Positions 12,395 to 26,000 of a stretch of 64,000 nucleotides of DNA are shown piece after piece (positions within the stretch are counted from its first letter, which is position 1; every line of letters starts with the position of its first letter). The DNA is from Anseranas semipalmata. Lineage: Eukaryota; Chordata; Aves; Anseriformes; Anseranatidae. The DNA is taken from NCBI GenBank assembly GCA_013399115.1, contig VXAA01000904.1, positions 141,979-205,978 on the forward strand. Direction: 5' to 3'. The notes beneath the pieces were generated by a model. That model did no database searches and was not told where the DNA came from. It saw only the letters and a list, made by a program, of their open reading frames with translations. A program made the position numbers and the translations under genes.

Positions 12395-12989
12395 ACAGAG
12401 AAAAGGGAAAATTGTCCTTTAAACTTTATTGAGAAATATTGTAGAAAGAACAGAAATGCAATGAGAACTTGACCTAAAACCTAAGGGCTGCCTTTTAGGG
12501 CTGGGACTAGATTGTTAATACCCTCAGATGAGTGCAGACAAAAGCTGCTGCCTCTGTGGGGCAGTGCTTGTTTGGGAAGCAGGATCAGCAATCCAGTAGA
12601 TGGTGTGAGCTCCCTGGTAACCGAGCATTTTACTCATTCAGATGCTCACCTGTTGCCTGTGTCTAATGAAATTCCTCTCTCTGACTGTGTCTGATTCTTA
12701 AGTGAAACCTAATCTGGCAATCTCTGACACACAAAACGTGCTTTGACTATAGCAGTTGGCATCACTAAACACCCAGGTCTGCCTGGTTTAGCCTTAGATG
12801 TGTGTTAAAGAAAGCCCTTCTTTTTGCAGTATCATTTTACCTGTTCCTTTCACATTCTGGTAAGGACTGAGGCATGTCTTTATTTTGTACTGATGTTTAG
12901 TAGTTTCCACAGGTTTTCCAGATTTGGCTTCCTTCTGGATTCCTCTGGATACATTATTTCCGCTTTTAAAGGATCCTTTGTCTGTCCTT

Positions 12990-14905
12990 CACAGAACTGG
13001 AAAGGGCTAGGACCTTGTCCGTTTTCTGTGCTCTAAAAGCAGGTGCAAGTCTTGCCTCTTCCTCAAGGCCTCCAGCGATGGAGGTTCCAGAGCTTCCCTG
13101 GGCATCCTATTCTAGTGGTGTGTTACTCTTTAAGCTCATTTCATTATACTTATTACTCATTACACCATAGTTTTGCTTGCAGTTTTCAGCACTTTAATCC
13201 TCTCAGCATGAAGAACAGACTTTTTCTTCCTTTTTTGAAGCAGCTGTTTGCATATTTTTGTCAGTCTTTTCAGGACAGCAAACCGAGTTTGTTCAGTCTT
13301 TCTTCATAGGTCGTGTTTTCCAAACCTGTGATCATTCTTCACTTCTGCCTTTGGACATGCTTCAGGTGATCATATCTGTTTTGAACTGCAGTGCACCAAA
13401 CTGAACAGGGTACCCCAGCTGAATAAAGTGGAGTGGAAAGATTTAGTTTGTGCATTTCACGAGCTGTACCTCTCCTTACAAGTTGCTGTAAAATGATTGT
13501 CTTCTTCCCAACAGCGTGATGGACCAGCTGTCTTTTGTTTCACTGCTGATGTACAGATTGCCTTCCCTCTAGCCAGATATTGCCTATTTTGCACTGATAT
13601 ACCTGGTTATTCCTGCTGAGGTATAGAACTTCATACTGCTCACAAGTAGCACATGTAATGTCTATTTTCAGCCTATTCTCCAATTTGCCAAGACAATTTG
13701 AATACTAGTCCTACTCTCCAAAATATTGCAAGTCCCTCCTAGCTGAGTGCTGTTTAACAAACTTGTTTTCCATCATTCACTTCATTAAAAAAAAAAAAAA
13801 TTCAATAATGCCATACTTAGGACACTTCCCTGTGGAATATCACTGAATGTATACATCTCTCTAATTATGATGAGCCATGTATGTTTTTTTTTTCTGAATA
13901 CCCTTTTCCAACCATTTCTGGAACCTCCTATTATTTCCACCTTGTTTAAGAGAATTTCACATGAAATAAAAGTCAAACTTACTTAAGTAAAGCAATATGA
14001 CAGCTACTGTTTTTCCTCTATTCCCAAAGGCCATTATCCTGTCATAAAAGGAAATTAGATTGGTTTGATGGGGCTTTTTCTTGACAAATCTGTGCTGTCT
14101 GGTATTCATCTTCTTCTTCTTTTTTTTTTTTTTTCCTAAGTATTTACCAATAGTTTATTCCGTTACAGTTCTTGGAACTGAAGTTAAGCTGTTGGTGGCT
14201 CCTTTTTATTGTTTGCCATTTTGTAGTCTTCTGGTACCTCACTGTATCTCAGGTGACCTCCAAGATAAATGCCAACAGTTCATCAAGCAGCTCTTCAAGA
14301 GCAGTCAGACCAAACTGAAAATGTCTGACTTACCAAGGTATTGTCTAATCCTTTTCTTTCCTGATTAGAGACTAATGTCTCACCATCTATTGCCAGTATT
14401 AATTATGAGAGCTAGTTGATATTTAATGAAATGATGATGTAAAAAAAGACATTCCAAATTTCAACTTTCCGGATGACAATCCTAAGCAGGTTCCCAGTTT
14501 CCTTCAGTGGACAGACACTTTTGTTGGTTTTCTTCTCCTATTGAAATGCTTACAGGACAGTCTCTTTTTATCCTTGATCGTCTTTGTTAATTGCATCTCA
14601 TTATGGCCTTGTCTTTCCTGACTTTGAGAGTACCAGCTCATACTGTACTTGTGCTCAGGGTGCAGTCAGATCCATCTATATGTATCCTATCTTACCTCCA
14701 CCCACAGGATGATATATATTTGTGACACTAATATTGTTTCTCTAAAGAGATGTCACTTTACTACCCTTTACTACCTTACTGCCTTTTCCTTCAGACTGGC
14801 ATTCCTAGGGCTCTGTAGCCAGTTCTCTGGGTGTACAGCAGTTTGCCTTGCCTTCCTGAATGCCATTGGTTTCCTAAGTCAAAGGTCGTGAACTCTTTTG
14901 TAGCT
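12990..14905 (-). mobile_element. Old CR1 LINE fragment, 3' portion, antisense
   Basis: The + strand follows, in order, the reverse complement of the 3' half of a reptile/bird CR1 LINE. Recognisable blocks include a GATGGAGGTTCCAGAGCTTCCCTGGGC-like start near 13.08 kb, TCATAGGTCGTGTTTTCCA, GCAGTGCACCAAACTGAACA with the following CCAGCTGA, CCAATTTGCCAAGACAATTT, GGAAATTAGATTGGTTTGAT, TTCTTGACAAATCTGTGCTG, and a final TATGGCCTTGTCTTTCCTGA segment. It is strongly diverged, with stops in all frames, so it is dead. The reverse-transcriptase coding half is decayed or absent. Similarity is clearest at 13.06-14.30 kb and weaker beyond; the outer edges are approximate. The identification is from memory of the family. 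Confidence 0.82.
13787..13800 (+). repeat. Poly-A run inside the antisense CR1
   Basis: Fourteen consecutive A bases interrupt the CR1-derived sequence. This is the only poly-A run of 12 or more that I found on the + strand of the window. Confidence 0.85.
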
Positions 14906-17900
14906 CCTGTTGTCATTGTTCAGGTAGAAAAAAAACGCTAAGGTACAAACATCCACACTTAAATCAGGCTATTCAGATTTTGGAGATACGCTGATCCTCG
15001 GTGGCTTTCTCCAGCCTCCCTTATCCTTACTGAGTTCAAGGGTAAAAGTTCCTGGTCAGAGCATTAAGGTCAGTACCTTAAACCCCTGTGTGGTGACCCA
15101 GTCAGTCAGCGCGGTCAGTGAGGGCAATGTGTCTGAAACTGAAAAAAAACCCACTCTGAAACTGGGACTGCATCCCTAGGACTGCCGTACATACCACAGC
15201 GTGACTACTGTGAATGTCACCCACCTTTTCTCTTCTGTGCCTTCAAGCCCCTGGATATCATGGAAGTGGTAACTCACTGCCTTCAAGCCTTTTTAAAAAC
15301 AAAAGTCAATAGTTGCGTCTTCGATCTTTTACCAATTAGGCAAGTTAACTTAAATTGTTGATAGCCAAAAATGGTACAAGCTTGCATTGAAATTTTGGGA
15401 AATGTGGAACTGTAATAATTTAAAAATAAGCTTTGAAAATTCATTTTCTCTTTTGGCAATGTTGGTTGCCATGGAGTTCAAGTAATAGGTTGTGATGTTT
15501 AACACTGAATTAATTACTACTTCTCACTCACAGAGAACATCTAATTATACATATTCATGAAGAACGGTGTTTGGCACTCCTGCAGGAGAAAATATCTTTT
15601 AATACCATATATACATACTTTTGGAACCAGATGGGGTCTGTTAAATGCATAATCCTTTCTAGCACTTTTTCCAAAGGTTTATAATTGCTTCCTAGTTTAA
15701 TAAAAATTTGTAGTTTTAAATACAGTCTTAAAATAAACTCCCAGTGTTATGAGTATTAACGTTCAGTGAGTACAGGCATATACTTTTAAAGTACGAAAAG
15801 TTTAAATGGGTATATAGATAGATGAGTAGACATAGACAACATATACCTTTCTTTCCTGAGGCAAAACAGGACTACAGTGACTACTTAGAGAGCTCTTTGG
15901 CCCTGATGTTTAGCAGTCCTTGCTCTGTTGTGATCAGGGCAGCTAAATGAATTGATGATGATTTATAGATGTAGGCCTGGGATGTCTGTGACGAGGCTGT
16001 TGTGCACTTCTGGCCTTGCAGAGCTCTTGCTCTTCCCTCCCCTCAGCTTCCCAGTAGCTTCATAAACCAGAACAGCCTTCGGCAGGAATGCCCACAAACC
16101 TAGATCCCAATTTTAATGTGACTTTGACTCCTAACTGTATTTGTGGCTTTGGGCTCTCTGAAAAAGTTCTGTTTCAGTTGAGCACATTCTTCAGTGCTGT
16201 CCTTAGCAACCGTCCACTTCTGGGAACCAGGAGTGGCAGAGCTGGCCATAAACCACTCGTCCCTGCCAGCAAGCTATTAGAGGTGCTTTGGCTTACACAG
16301 GAAGAGTTTCTCGTCTCTGCAAGAGTCACCATTACTTTCCTGAGCACCTCTGTGTAGACAGTCTTGATAGACTCTGTGAAAATGCCTTTTATGATGCAAT
16401 TAAAATAGTTGGTTCTGAATACAAATGGTCTTTATTATAAACCACATGCCTAAGCTTAAGCAATGTTTGCAGTGCTATTTCTGTGGATCATCCAGCTTTA
16501 CACATAGCTGTCTGCTGCTCATAGGACCTGATCTTCTGTACTTGATGCCAAATAGCAAAATCAAAGGAGGCACTCAATGCTGAAACTGTTTTCCCTTAGC
16601 ATATATAGGTGCATTTATCTTCAATTAAAAGTCACGTAAATAATAAGTACAGATGGAGGGAATAATGAGAATCCTTACTATCTTTATTTCAGCCGATTTA
16701 GCCTTTTTAGATTCTCCACAGAAAAAAGTCTGATGCTGAGACGGATAGATTTATTGCTTTTAGAAAATACATAGCATTCTAGGATGAATGCTAGTATCTT
16801 TGGCTTTGGTGAATTAAACTGAGAATCATCCTAGATAAAAGAAATGAATTATCTGCTTCTGTCTGATAAAAATATGTAGAAATTTTTTTTTGAAAACTGA
16901 ACAAATAAAATCAATTGAATATTTCTGTTGTTAACTAGAAAGGGGAAGGTGTTAAATCACCAGTGTTCTCATCCATCTCCAGCATATTCTGTTTTCTAAG
17001 AGTGATCAGCTGAGCTGCGCTTTTGTAATACAAAACCTCACAAAGTGACGATTTGCATGAGTACCTGTCTTTTTCTTTCTCTACAGCCTCATTCATTCTT
17101 TCACACTGTTCAATGGTGTATATCTTGTTGAAATTAATGAGATCTGTGCTGTCTTTCCTTTTGCATCCTGTGGCAATAATACTCTTTTTGCACGAGTTTC
17201 CTAAGACAAAGGACCTTCACTTTCCTACTTTTAAAATAGATAAATGCATTATCAGATATTAGAGTAATAGGCAATATATGAACTTCAGCTAAGGAGATAA
17301 CAGAAAATATTGGAGGCAGGTTGTCAGCAAGATTTCTAAATTCAGATCTCTTGCTTATGTGCAATGGATGCAAGAAAGAGGTAAAGGGATATTGGTGGTT
17401 TTACTTTCCTTGGGCAGTTAGGGTAATTCTGAGTTATTTTACACTTTCAAAGAAGCTTTTAAATATACCAAGAACTGTTTCCTTTTCTCTTTTTCTAGCA
17501 GACTGAAATGTTGACAATAATGTCGATAAAAATGTCAAGAATGAAGTAGTGATGTATGAAAAAATTTGAAGAATGCTTACAAGTTTGCATGAAAACATCT
17601 TTGAGATTTTTTTAAGAGGAAAGAAGTAAATAAATATGTAGTAACTTAGACAACTAGTACCTTTAAAGAAACTACAGTAAGTCAGGTGTTTGAAACCAGC
17701 AACTGTCAACAGCTGACAACCAGACGGTTCTTTTTTTTTTCCCCATGGTTTCCTGTCCAAAGAAAAAAAGAAAAAAATGAGATGCAAGAAAGAAAAGGTT
17801 TTGCTGATCTGCTTTTGTTGGCTGTGCATAATCCACTCTCAGCTTTTCTATCAAAATTTCTGATCTTTTTTGTCATCACTGCCTGTAATGGTACTTGGAA

Positions 17901-20900
17901 TTGCAGCTCATCCAGATTCTGGATTTGGTTACTATTTTTTTTTTTTTGTAAATCTGGCATTTAAAATAATTTCCTTTCAGAACTGTTGCAGTATTAACTG
18001 TTTTCAATGGTAACAATATGCTAGACTTTCGCTCGTCTTTTTGACACAGACTAATTTGCTCTGTATTCTTTGAATGACAAAGATGAGGCAGAACCAGAAG
18101 TAGGAATAGTAACAAGAGAGAACAAAGATGGTTACAACACAGTGCTTCATTATGAAGGTTCTTGTAGCAGTAGGAAAAGTAACATGGGAGGCATTACAGC
18201 TTTCCTTTGTGAGTTAGTTCAGAGTATATTTCAACCTCTTGTTGCAAGGACTGTAGGACTGGGGAGATGAAACTTCAGTACTGCTGTGTATGATATTGAA
18301 ATTAAGCATGGTGAGGGGCACTGGTATGGTTTTACTGATAACTCATGAGCTTCTCAGAAATACAATGTTTTGTTTTGCTCAGGCAAAGAAGCTATATCCA
18401 CCTCCAGAAATTGAGGAGAGACCCTGCAAGCCCCTACTAATCTGGTTATCTTGTTCATACGATGAACTTTTTGCTGCTTTGTAACCAGTAAGCAGCACCA
18501 TTGTCTCCAAATCCAGTTTTAATTGGCTAAAATAGTTAATATAGAACTGCGTTCTGACCCTGCCAGTCTCAGGATTTCTTATTGCCTGTCATTGCCACCC
18601 CTCTTGTCTTGCACAGAGTGCAACTGTGTCTGTTGCTATTGCAGTTCTAAGGTCATGTATTGTCGGTATCTGTTGTTCTGGAAAAAAAATGTGGAAGAAT
18701 TGTATATTTTTGATCTGCTCCTTTTTCTGAGAAAAAAATGTATGCAAAGTTTGGTTTTATGGGACACACTGGGAATCTTCTTTCAGATTGCCAAAGTCTG
18801 CTCTTTCTCTATCAGCACTCTAGGAGAAAAGCTCCTCTTCTTTCTTGGGGTCATGATATGTAAGTGTTTCCATGGACATCTCAGGCTTTCTGCTCTTTCT
18901 GGGTTTCATTGTTGTTTTCTGGCAGCAAGTGTTCATGTACACAGTTCCACCAAAGCAAAACCCAATTTTATGCCTTTTCTTTCAGCCATTCAGAGCAGCT
19001 CCATCCACACTCACATTGCTGCTCTGCGCACAGGGTCATCCTTTGCAGGGTGGCTCCTATTGTTCAAGCTTGCGCTGTTCTAAAAAGGAGCTTAACATCT
19101 TCTCAGATTTACCAGCTGTTGTGCCACAGCTTTGACAATGTTCTTCTCAACTGCTGGCCTACTGCAGTACCAGCCACTTGAAATGCAGTTCAATGAAAGT
19201 GGAATGGTTCAAATAAGAAGGCAATTTGGAAATGTCACCATTTCCCCAGGAAAATAGGTGCCAACATTTCAGATGATTACAGACCATGTACCTAACGAGG
19301 CTGGCCTTGGCCAGCTCTAATTTTGTCAGCGAGAAAACTGACATTGAAGTTGTAGCATGGCAATAGCTGCGTGCATGGAGTTGCTGCAGGAGCTGGGCAA
19401 TAAGGCACGATGTCCCTGTGGGAGGGCATAGCATCGTTGTCTCTCATGGGGAATTCCAGGAACCGTCTCCCTTTGGGTAGATTTCACAGAGTTGCTGGCT
19501 TTGATAATTGGCAACAAAATCTGCAGTTTAGCTCCTCAGTATGATCTGTGTTATTCTTGTTTCTCTACTAACGGTACTTAGATGCATCTGCATATTGACG
19601 TGATTCTCACACATAGTTTTTTTTACACTTTAAGATGCCTAAAACCTGCAGCAACTTTGTCTAACTCCTTTCAATGATCAAGATGAGTATACACTGTAAG
19701 TATACCACGATCATATTCATATTTTAAGGTGATGTCAGATTTCAAATTAAATCTCACTTGGCTGTATTAAAAAGAACAGAATCTAGCCAACCTGAAAGTT
19801 GTCATTAGTTTCCAAAATGCTTTTAGGAAGACAAATATATGGTAGAATATAAAATGTGTAATTAGAAGAGGAGCTCTGAATAAGAGAGTTGTATTTAATA
19901 TTTAAACCCGTAAGTAGTATAGTAGTAGTAGTTTCTGCCAAGAACATACTTTTATTGCATACTAATGCAATTAAAATTACATCACAGTCTGCTAATTTCC
20001 TTCCAGTTCTGTACATTTAAAAGCAAGAGTAAATCCTGCTGGTTTATGTTGGTAAAGGGAAATCTTTGTGTGAAAAGTACTGCAGAAGGGCCAAGTTATA
20101 CAGCATTGATGGGTTGTGCAACAATGTGCAATTTTTCTTTTTGCCCATTTTTCTCTCTCTTACCCTCATGTTAGTCAACTGGCAGCCTTACCACTGAAAT
20201 ATTTGATTAAAAATAACACTGCAAAGAAACAGCCTCTCTCTCAAGGGGGGTCACATAGCTCTGTATGGTGGTTTTTTTGTATGTGTGCAATGTAATGCTC
20301 TAGGCATCATATAAATTATGGCACAAGAGCACGGTATTGAGAGTAATGCTACCTTTAGAGGAGCCCAGCATTAGGCTGGTGGAGCTCAGAATGTCAGTTG
20401 TGTTTGGGAAGCTTTTCACATTTCTAAAAGGGAATGAGTTATGATTCACATTGAAATTTTCCCCGGAAAGGATTTGCCATGGGCTTTGGACCTTGGAAAT
20501 CCCAGGCCACCTGGGAGTTATGAACTAGGGTGGTAGGTCCCCACCCGGAGACCTTTAGATCCAGACTACTCTGGCTGGCTGGCAGTACACCGAGTTTCTA
20601 AAGCAATTTCAGGAGGATAGAACTTTTTTTTTGCTTTATTTTGTTTGTTCATTTAAATTGTATTCCAAGTGTAGTGAATATGCAATTCCTAGTGCAAAAC
20701 CACCGTGCTGGACCCTTTCTCACCCTACTTGGTTTATACTGTGGAATTCAGAGGTGTCCCTGCTTTTCCCATCCACAGGACCTTCCAGCCTTTTCTGGGT
20801 TGCTTTCTTACTATTTTTGCTGTTCCCAAATATTGCTGTAATCAGAGATACTTTAAGATAAACTTTTTGTTGTTGTTCCTGACTTCTCCAAATGTTTCTT

Positions 20901-21089
20901 GATGCTCTTTATCTCCATGTATCATCTATGTGATAAATAGCTACTGATCAGTGTGTTTATTAACTCTTCCTGGGGTGTACTTGCATCACCCAGTAGCAGC
21001 TGCCACACAAGCATTTCTCCTTGTAAGAGTCATATCAGGTTGACTTAAATAGTGTCTTGGAGGAAGCACAGTTCAAGAAATGGCCCTAC
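14906..21089 (+). other. Upstream intron, third part
   Basis: I see no supported gene. There is a 187-codon open frame at 18523-19083 that begins with TTG and has no recognisable domain, and poly-T runs at 17.73 and 17.93 kb. Much of 15.3-15.8 kb and 16.4-17.0 kb is AT-rich unique-looking sequence. Confidence 0.55.
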
Positions 21090-21178
21090 AGTGGGATTTG
21101 GCTTCTGCTCTGATTTTGCCACTAACTGACTGTAAGACCTGGGATAACTCGCTCCATTTCCCTGTCTTCTGGTACACT
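21090..21178 (+). repeat. Degenerate MIR-like SINE fragment
   Basis: The blocks GCTCTGATTTTGCCACTAAC, TGACTGTAAGACCTGGGATA and CTCCATTTCCCTGTCTTCTGG follow the MIR sense order (a 'ctctgccacttactagctgtgtgaccttgggcaa' type core). It is divergent and short, and the assignment is from memory. Confidence 0.5.
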
Positions 21179-21479
21179 GCAACAGCTGCTAGTTCCGCCC
21201 AGCTAATCTATAGTGGGGAGACATCCAGGTTTTAGACAGATTGGATCAAGTAGTGGTACTGCCACCCAAGCCAATGAATCCCACTGGCATCAGCATGATG
21301 CTATGGATTTTGGATCTGAGCTGATATGTCCATAGCCATCTCAGATTGGGTTTCCGCTAGATGGAGGGGGATCTCTGTACCGCACTCATTTGCCAGTGTA
21401 AACAAGGGCCATTTTTCAGTCCTACTAGTCTCTTAGACAGCTTTTCTGGCTTAACATCAATAGCTTTAATACCCAAAGG

Positions 21480-21680
21480 ATGACAGGGACTTTAGTGTGC
21501 GCTAGCAACTCGGACCTGTCCTCAGATCTCTTCACCTTTATGCCAATCGGTGCGGCCGCTCTGTTACTATCTTCTGCCCGAACCAGGGACCTGGCTCTCC
21601 CCATACTGCCTCAGCTTGCTGAGCTCCGTGACCTGAAATGGAGGGGAAGAGGAACTGGTAGGATACCACGCTGTGAGGGT
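21480..21680. other. GC-richer patch with a second NotI site
   Basis: The stretch contains GCGCTAGC, a TGCGGCCGCT NotI site and several further CpGs within about 200 nt, and its base composition differs from both flanks. Overlapping frames are open on both strands, most simply explained by higher GC. I recognise no repeat family or promoter motif. Confidence 0.35.
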
Positions 21681-22739
21681 TTGTGAAAATCAGCCCCCTG
21701 CACAGGCTGCTGCTCTCCATAGTTTCTCTGACCTTCCAGGCACTTGGGAATTCTCTAATGGCACTGAGCCTTACACGGTCATTGCAGGCGTTGCTTAAAC
21801 ACCCAGCGCTGCAGTTAATGGGTGAGGGAAGGTCTCCTGAAGTGACAGGCACTGTTCCTGTGCCTGGCACCGAGATCTTTAAACCAAGGTAATCTTTAAT
21901 ACCCTGAGGCAAGAGGTTTGGCTTTTTAGATAGGCTGTATTTGCTCATGTAGGGGCTGTGACTCGCTCCCCATCCTGTGGCTATGTTACCTTAAAACAAA
22001 GTTGCAGCTGCTTGGGCATCACCGGTAATCTATGGCTTGCTACCAATTGGGAACATCCACTAAATATGTTAATACAGTATTTAAATTATTGAACACTAAG
22101 AAGTACCAGCTCAGAGAGCCCCTGTGACGTGAGACAGAAGCTTTTCTGAGCCGGTTTTATTAGACTTTAATGGAACAGCAGGTGCCACACTGAGCAATGC
22201 ATACAGTCTGTTTGCTTGGAAATGTTGTCCAGGCTTTTCTGTGTTTTATTTCTATGGCAAGGCTGTAATTTCTGCAGCTCCACCTCCCTGTCTTCTTTTC
22301 CCTTCAGGTCTGAGAATATGATATCACCATCTCTTTGAGCTTCAGGTCATCCAGCAGGTATTCGGTGCAACTGACAGCTCTAGGAAAAGATGGAATAAAT
22401 ATTTCATCTTTCATTTATTAAAAAATAATGTAGTTTGTAACAGGCTTCTGGCAGGTGCTCAGTCATGCCTGAATCAAATCTGTAATTCCAAATAAGACTT
22501 CTTTGATTGGTTTGATTTAGCTTTTGAGAGGAGAGGAGCTCAGAGAAAACTGTGAGCATCTGTTCTGCACATCTGGCCTAAATTCACACTCTGGAAATAT
22601 TTCAGAGGTTTTTGTCTGGGATCAGAGATCTCTTTTAGGGTGTGCTCTAGCTTTGTGCAATGTTTGATTTATGGCATCTCTGCAAGGACTGCTTTAGCAG
22701 GTTCTTCGCGTGGAGGTTAGTTGAAGGAAAAACCTCGCA

Positions 22740-23090
22740 AAAAGCATTGTGAAATTATGAAACTGACTTTATTTAAATCTGAATTACAATACCTTATGTT
22801 TGTATAATATAGGTTTTTAACTATTTCACTCATTGCTAATGACATTAATAGAAATAGGGATTTTCGTAGCTATTGCTTATGTGAGCTGCATGTAAATAAC
22901 ATACAAACCAAATCGTATTTATTTAGAAGAGGCATCTATTTCAGCTAATCAGCTATATTTAATAAAATGCTTTGGTATGCACTAAGCTTTACATGCCAGT
23001 TTTAAACCACACCGATTTCATTTGTACTTAGCTATTATTTCATTTGGATTTAAATGTGTTATTACTTGTACTTACCTGTATTATTGAGCA
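22740..23090. other. Candidate conserved noncoding block
   Basis: This AT-rich, unique-looking stretch has many homeodomain-like cores (CATTAATAG, CTAATCAGCT, ATTTAATAAA) and no simple repeat or frame. Its texture is like that of intronic enhancers, but there is no direct evidence of conservation here. Confidence 0.2.
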
Positions 23091-26000
23091 TGTGACTGAC
23101 TGCTTTGGCGAGGAAAGAGTCACTAAAATGCAACTTAGAAGCTTGGTTTAACTGGGACTTAAGCAGAGGCTTCTTGATATTTATATGTGTATTAGAGTGT
23201 TTTCTTGTTGGATCTTGGACTTCAGTCTTAACAAAATCTAAGGAAGTGAAGGCTACAGTTATTTCCTCATTTGTACATAATCTGTGATTCAGGTGCTTGA
23301 AGGCTATTGGGAAGCCCCTACTGTGAAAGCCTAGCAGAGAAGTTACACAGCATACATTTTGCAAGTGAGTTTCCTTTAAGAAAATTGCAGAAGTAGAATG
23401 ATAAGGGAATGAATGCATATGAAATCTTTTAGGTAATATCTTTCCAGGGTAACTCGGAGACGATTATTATTAAAGCCAACGAAACAAGATCAATTTAAAT
23501 TCAAAATGTGACCTAGCTGAACCTTTTACAGTTTGATCTCATTTATACTCAGTGGTGCTTTGAGAGAGAAGAAGCTAAGTTCTGTCTTCCTGTATAAAGC
23601 ACTAATCCAGATTTTCATTATGCAGTTTGAATGGAACTGATTTTATCTCTTTATCCTTTTGGATTTCTTTTTTCCAGCATTGACTAGAGTTTCTTCAGGA
23701 CTTAGTAGATGCATCTGTCCATCCCACCCCTTTTATTTTGTTAAATCAGAGTGAAATGCATTGCTTTATAACATACCTATGGAACCTGTGCTCTACGACT
23801 TGGGCAGCAGAGCTGTGAGAGCACAGCCCCTTAGCAGAGATGCAAAGCAGACCTAGCAGAGGGGTTTTCTGCTGGTGTATGTACACTTCCTCATTCTAAG
23901 ATGTGAACTAAGGTGACAACAACGCTCTTCTGAATATAGCTAGCATGGGCTTTCCAGCTATAACAATAGTCTGATTTTTTTCAACAGGGAGCTGACAGCT
24001 ATCCCAACCAAACCCCTGGGAACAAAAATTGTGCTGAAGAATAATTCGTCTTAGATTTAAGCAATGCCTTTTCCCTCAATTCCTTTTCAGAAATAATTTA
24101 GGTATGTATTTAAACATCTTGGGCATCAATGAGGCTTGAGTATTTTGCTGTCCTGAATTGTGACAGACATAATGGTGTTCTTGAGACTGGACTTGTTTTT
24201 GAGTACTTTGCTTGAATAAAGTCCTTGCATGCTGCAGTTCTATACCATTTTATTAATCAGGTTATATATCATGGTAAGGTTACAAGTTTTCTAGTGGTTC
24301 TGGGGTCTATTGTAGTAAATGTTAGACTGCAGTTTAATTTCTGTGGAAGGAAGATGACACGATGAACTGAATAGACTTTGCTCATACAGAAACACTGAGG
24401 GCTGTCTCACCGAAAATGAAGAATGCCAATACAGGACCAGCTGACTTAGGTGTTCTGAGTATCCCTGCCAGGACACTGGAGTCTCTCTATGAACAGGGCA
24501 TGTTCCTGTTGGAATTAACTCTGTCCGTGCCTGATGTACTTGCAGCAAATACTCTGCTAAGGAAATGATCCTTACACAGTTGAGTGATGTTTTGTCCTTT
24601 TTTCTGAGTGGGGGAGAGGTAAGGAGAAACAATGTTCTCACATTTTAAAGAAAGGACCTAAAAGTGGGTTAGACTTCCAAATCTTCCTGTTGGTTGAAAG
24701 AGTGTCATCAGGTGGCATTTGTTACATGAGAAAAAGCTATTTGCACACTCCTGTGGTGCAGTATCTTTTTGTTTGTCACTTAGAAAGTATCAGTAAGTGT
24801 GCTTAGAATGTACACAGAATTACTGCCCACATTAAAAGTGAAAAAGCAGGCAATTTAGAAATGATCTCTCATTGCTAAACTAGAACATATACAAAAGGAA
24901 GTGTAACCATTTTGCATTTCTCTTCATGACTGGCATTTACTATTGTGCAGGCTTTCAGCAAGTCTCTCAGGTCAGTGCAAAGAGTCGCAGGTGTGTGTTC
25001 TGCTGTAGCAATCTTTTTTGGTAGGAAGGGGGAGTGTTTTAATTGTGCACGTGCGGAGGAACTTCATGGAGAAGGAGCTGTGAAGAGAGGACTGCATTTA
25101 TGTATGTATCCCAGCCAATGGAGAAATCACTTGAACAGATGAGGCTACAAAGCCTCATTTTGTTTCCTGTTACACTTCTATTGAATTTTTAATCTCCTGT
25201 TTATTCTCCTGAAAGAGAACCAAGAAGTACTGTCATATGATACTTTCATTTAGACATCACTAAGCACTTTATCTTACCTTTTGCATTGTCTTTTGTGCGA
25301 ACCATTTCTCTGTACCAGTCACGTTTACTTTTAGCCCAACATCAAGTTCACATGACTTGCTAGATTTCAAAGACACAGGTAACCAAAGTGTGGATTCTCC
25401 ATAAGGATGCACATGCTGTTAATGTGTGTATACACACATTTACACAGAGTTTTCTGGACAATTCACAGGTCGGTTGATGCCTGTTTGTGCCCTTTATATC
25501 CATGCATGCATATGTACACACAGCATAGAAAAAGAAAAAAAGAAAGCAAGCACACACAACTAAGGCAGGTCATTTCTTTTTTGTGCACTAGGAGTATGCA
25601 ACAGGGAGTGGTGAAAAGCATCTTCTGAATTATTTTATATCCCCATCTCCCTCCTCCTCCTCTCTCAAGCCCTTCCTTGAATTCACATACTATAAATATA
25701 CTGTTCATGAGTTGTATGTTTCCTTGCCTTGGATTATATAGAGGTTTTTCCATTGTCATTCTTGTCAGTATTTGGCTGGCATTGTGCCTTTTCACAGCTA
25801 GTTTGCCTGCAGTGGATGCCATATGAAGATGGATTGAACCACCTGTGTGCACTGCAAGTGTCACTGTTACAACATATGTTTGCTCTTCACCCCCAGCGAA
25901 AAAATTTCAAGGCACTGCAATGTCAGTATGAACATAGGCCAGATTTTTGTAGTCAGTGTTTTGCCAGAGTAGCCATACCACCAGACAGCTGCGATGGGGT

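Larger units (their letters stand above)
5258..12989 (+). other. Upstream intron, second part
   Basis: No gene is supported in this stretch. It holds a 15-nt direct repeat at 6.8 kb, a GGAAA microsatellite at 7.06 kb, a CpG-rich patch at 8.16-8.30 kb, poly-T runs at 6171, 9315 and 11510, and a candidate conserved block at 10.33-10.72 kb. The open frames here are short and have no recognisable domains. Confidence 0.55.

Noticed and set aside
14081..14368. 95-codon frame with a long hydrophobic stretch
   Set aside because: It is antisense CR1 sequence interrupted by a poly-T run; the hydrophobicity comes from Phe codons.
17070..17110. Pyrimidine tract ending in CTACAG, resembling a splice acceptor
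   Set aside because: The sequence after it is not a recognisable coding exon and no matching donor with an open, conserved frame is evident.
18523..19083. 187-codon open frame on the + strand, longest outside repeats
   Set aside because: It starts with TTG, is rich in Leu, Phe, Cys and Ser as expected from T-rich DNA, and shows no domain or splice context. One frame of this length by chance is plausible in 64 kb read in six frames.
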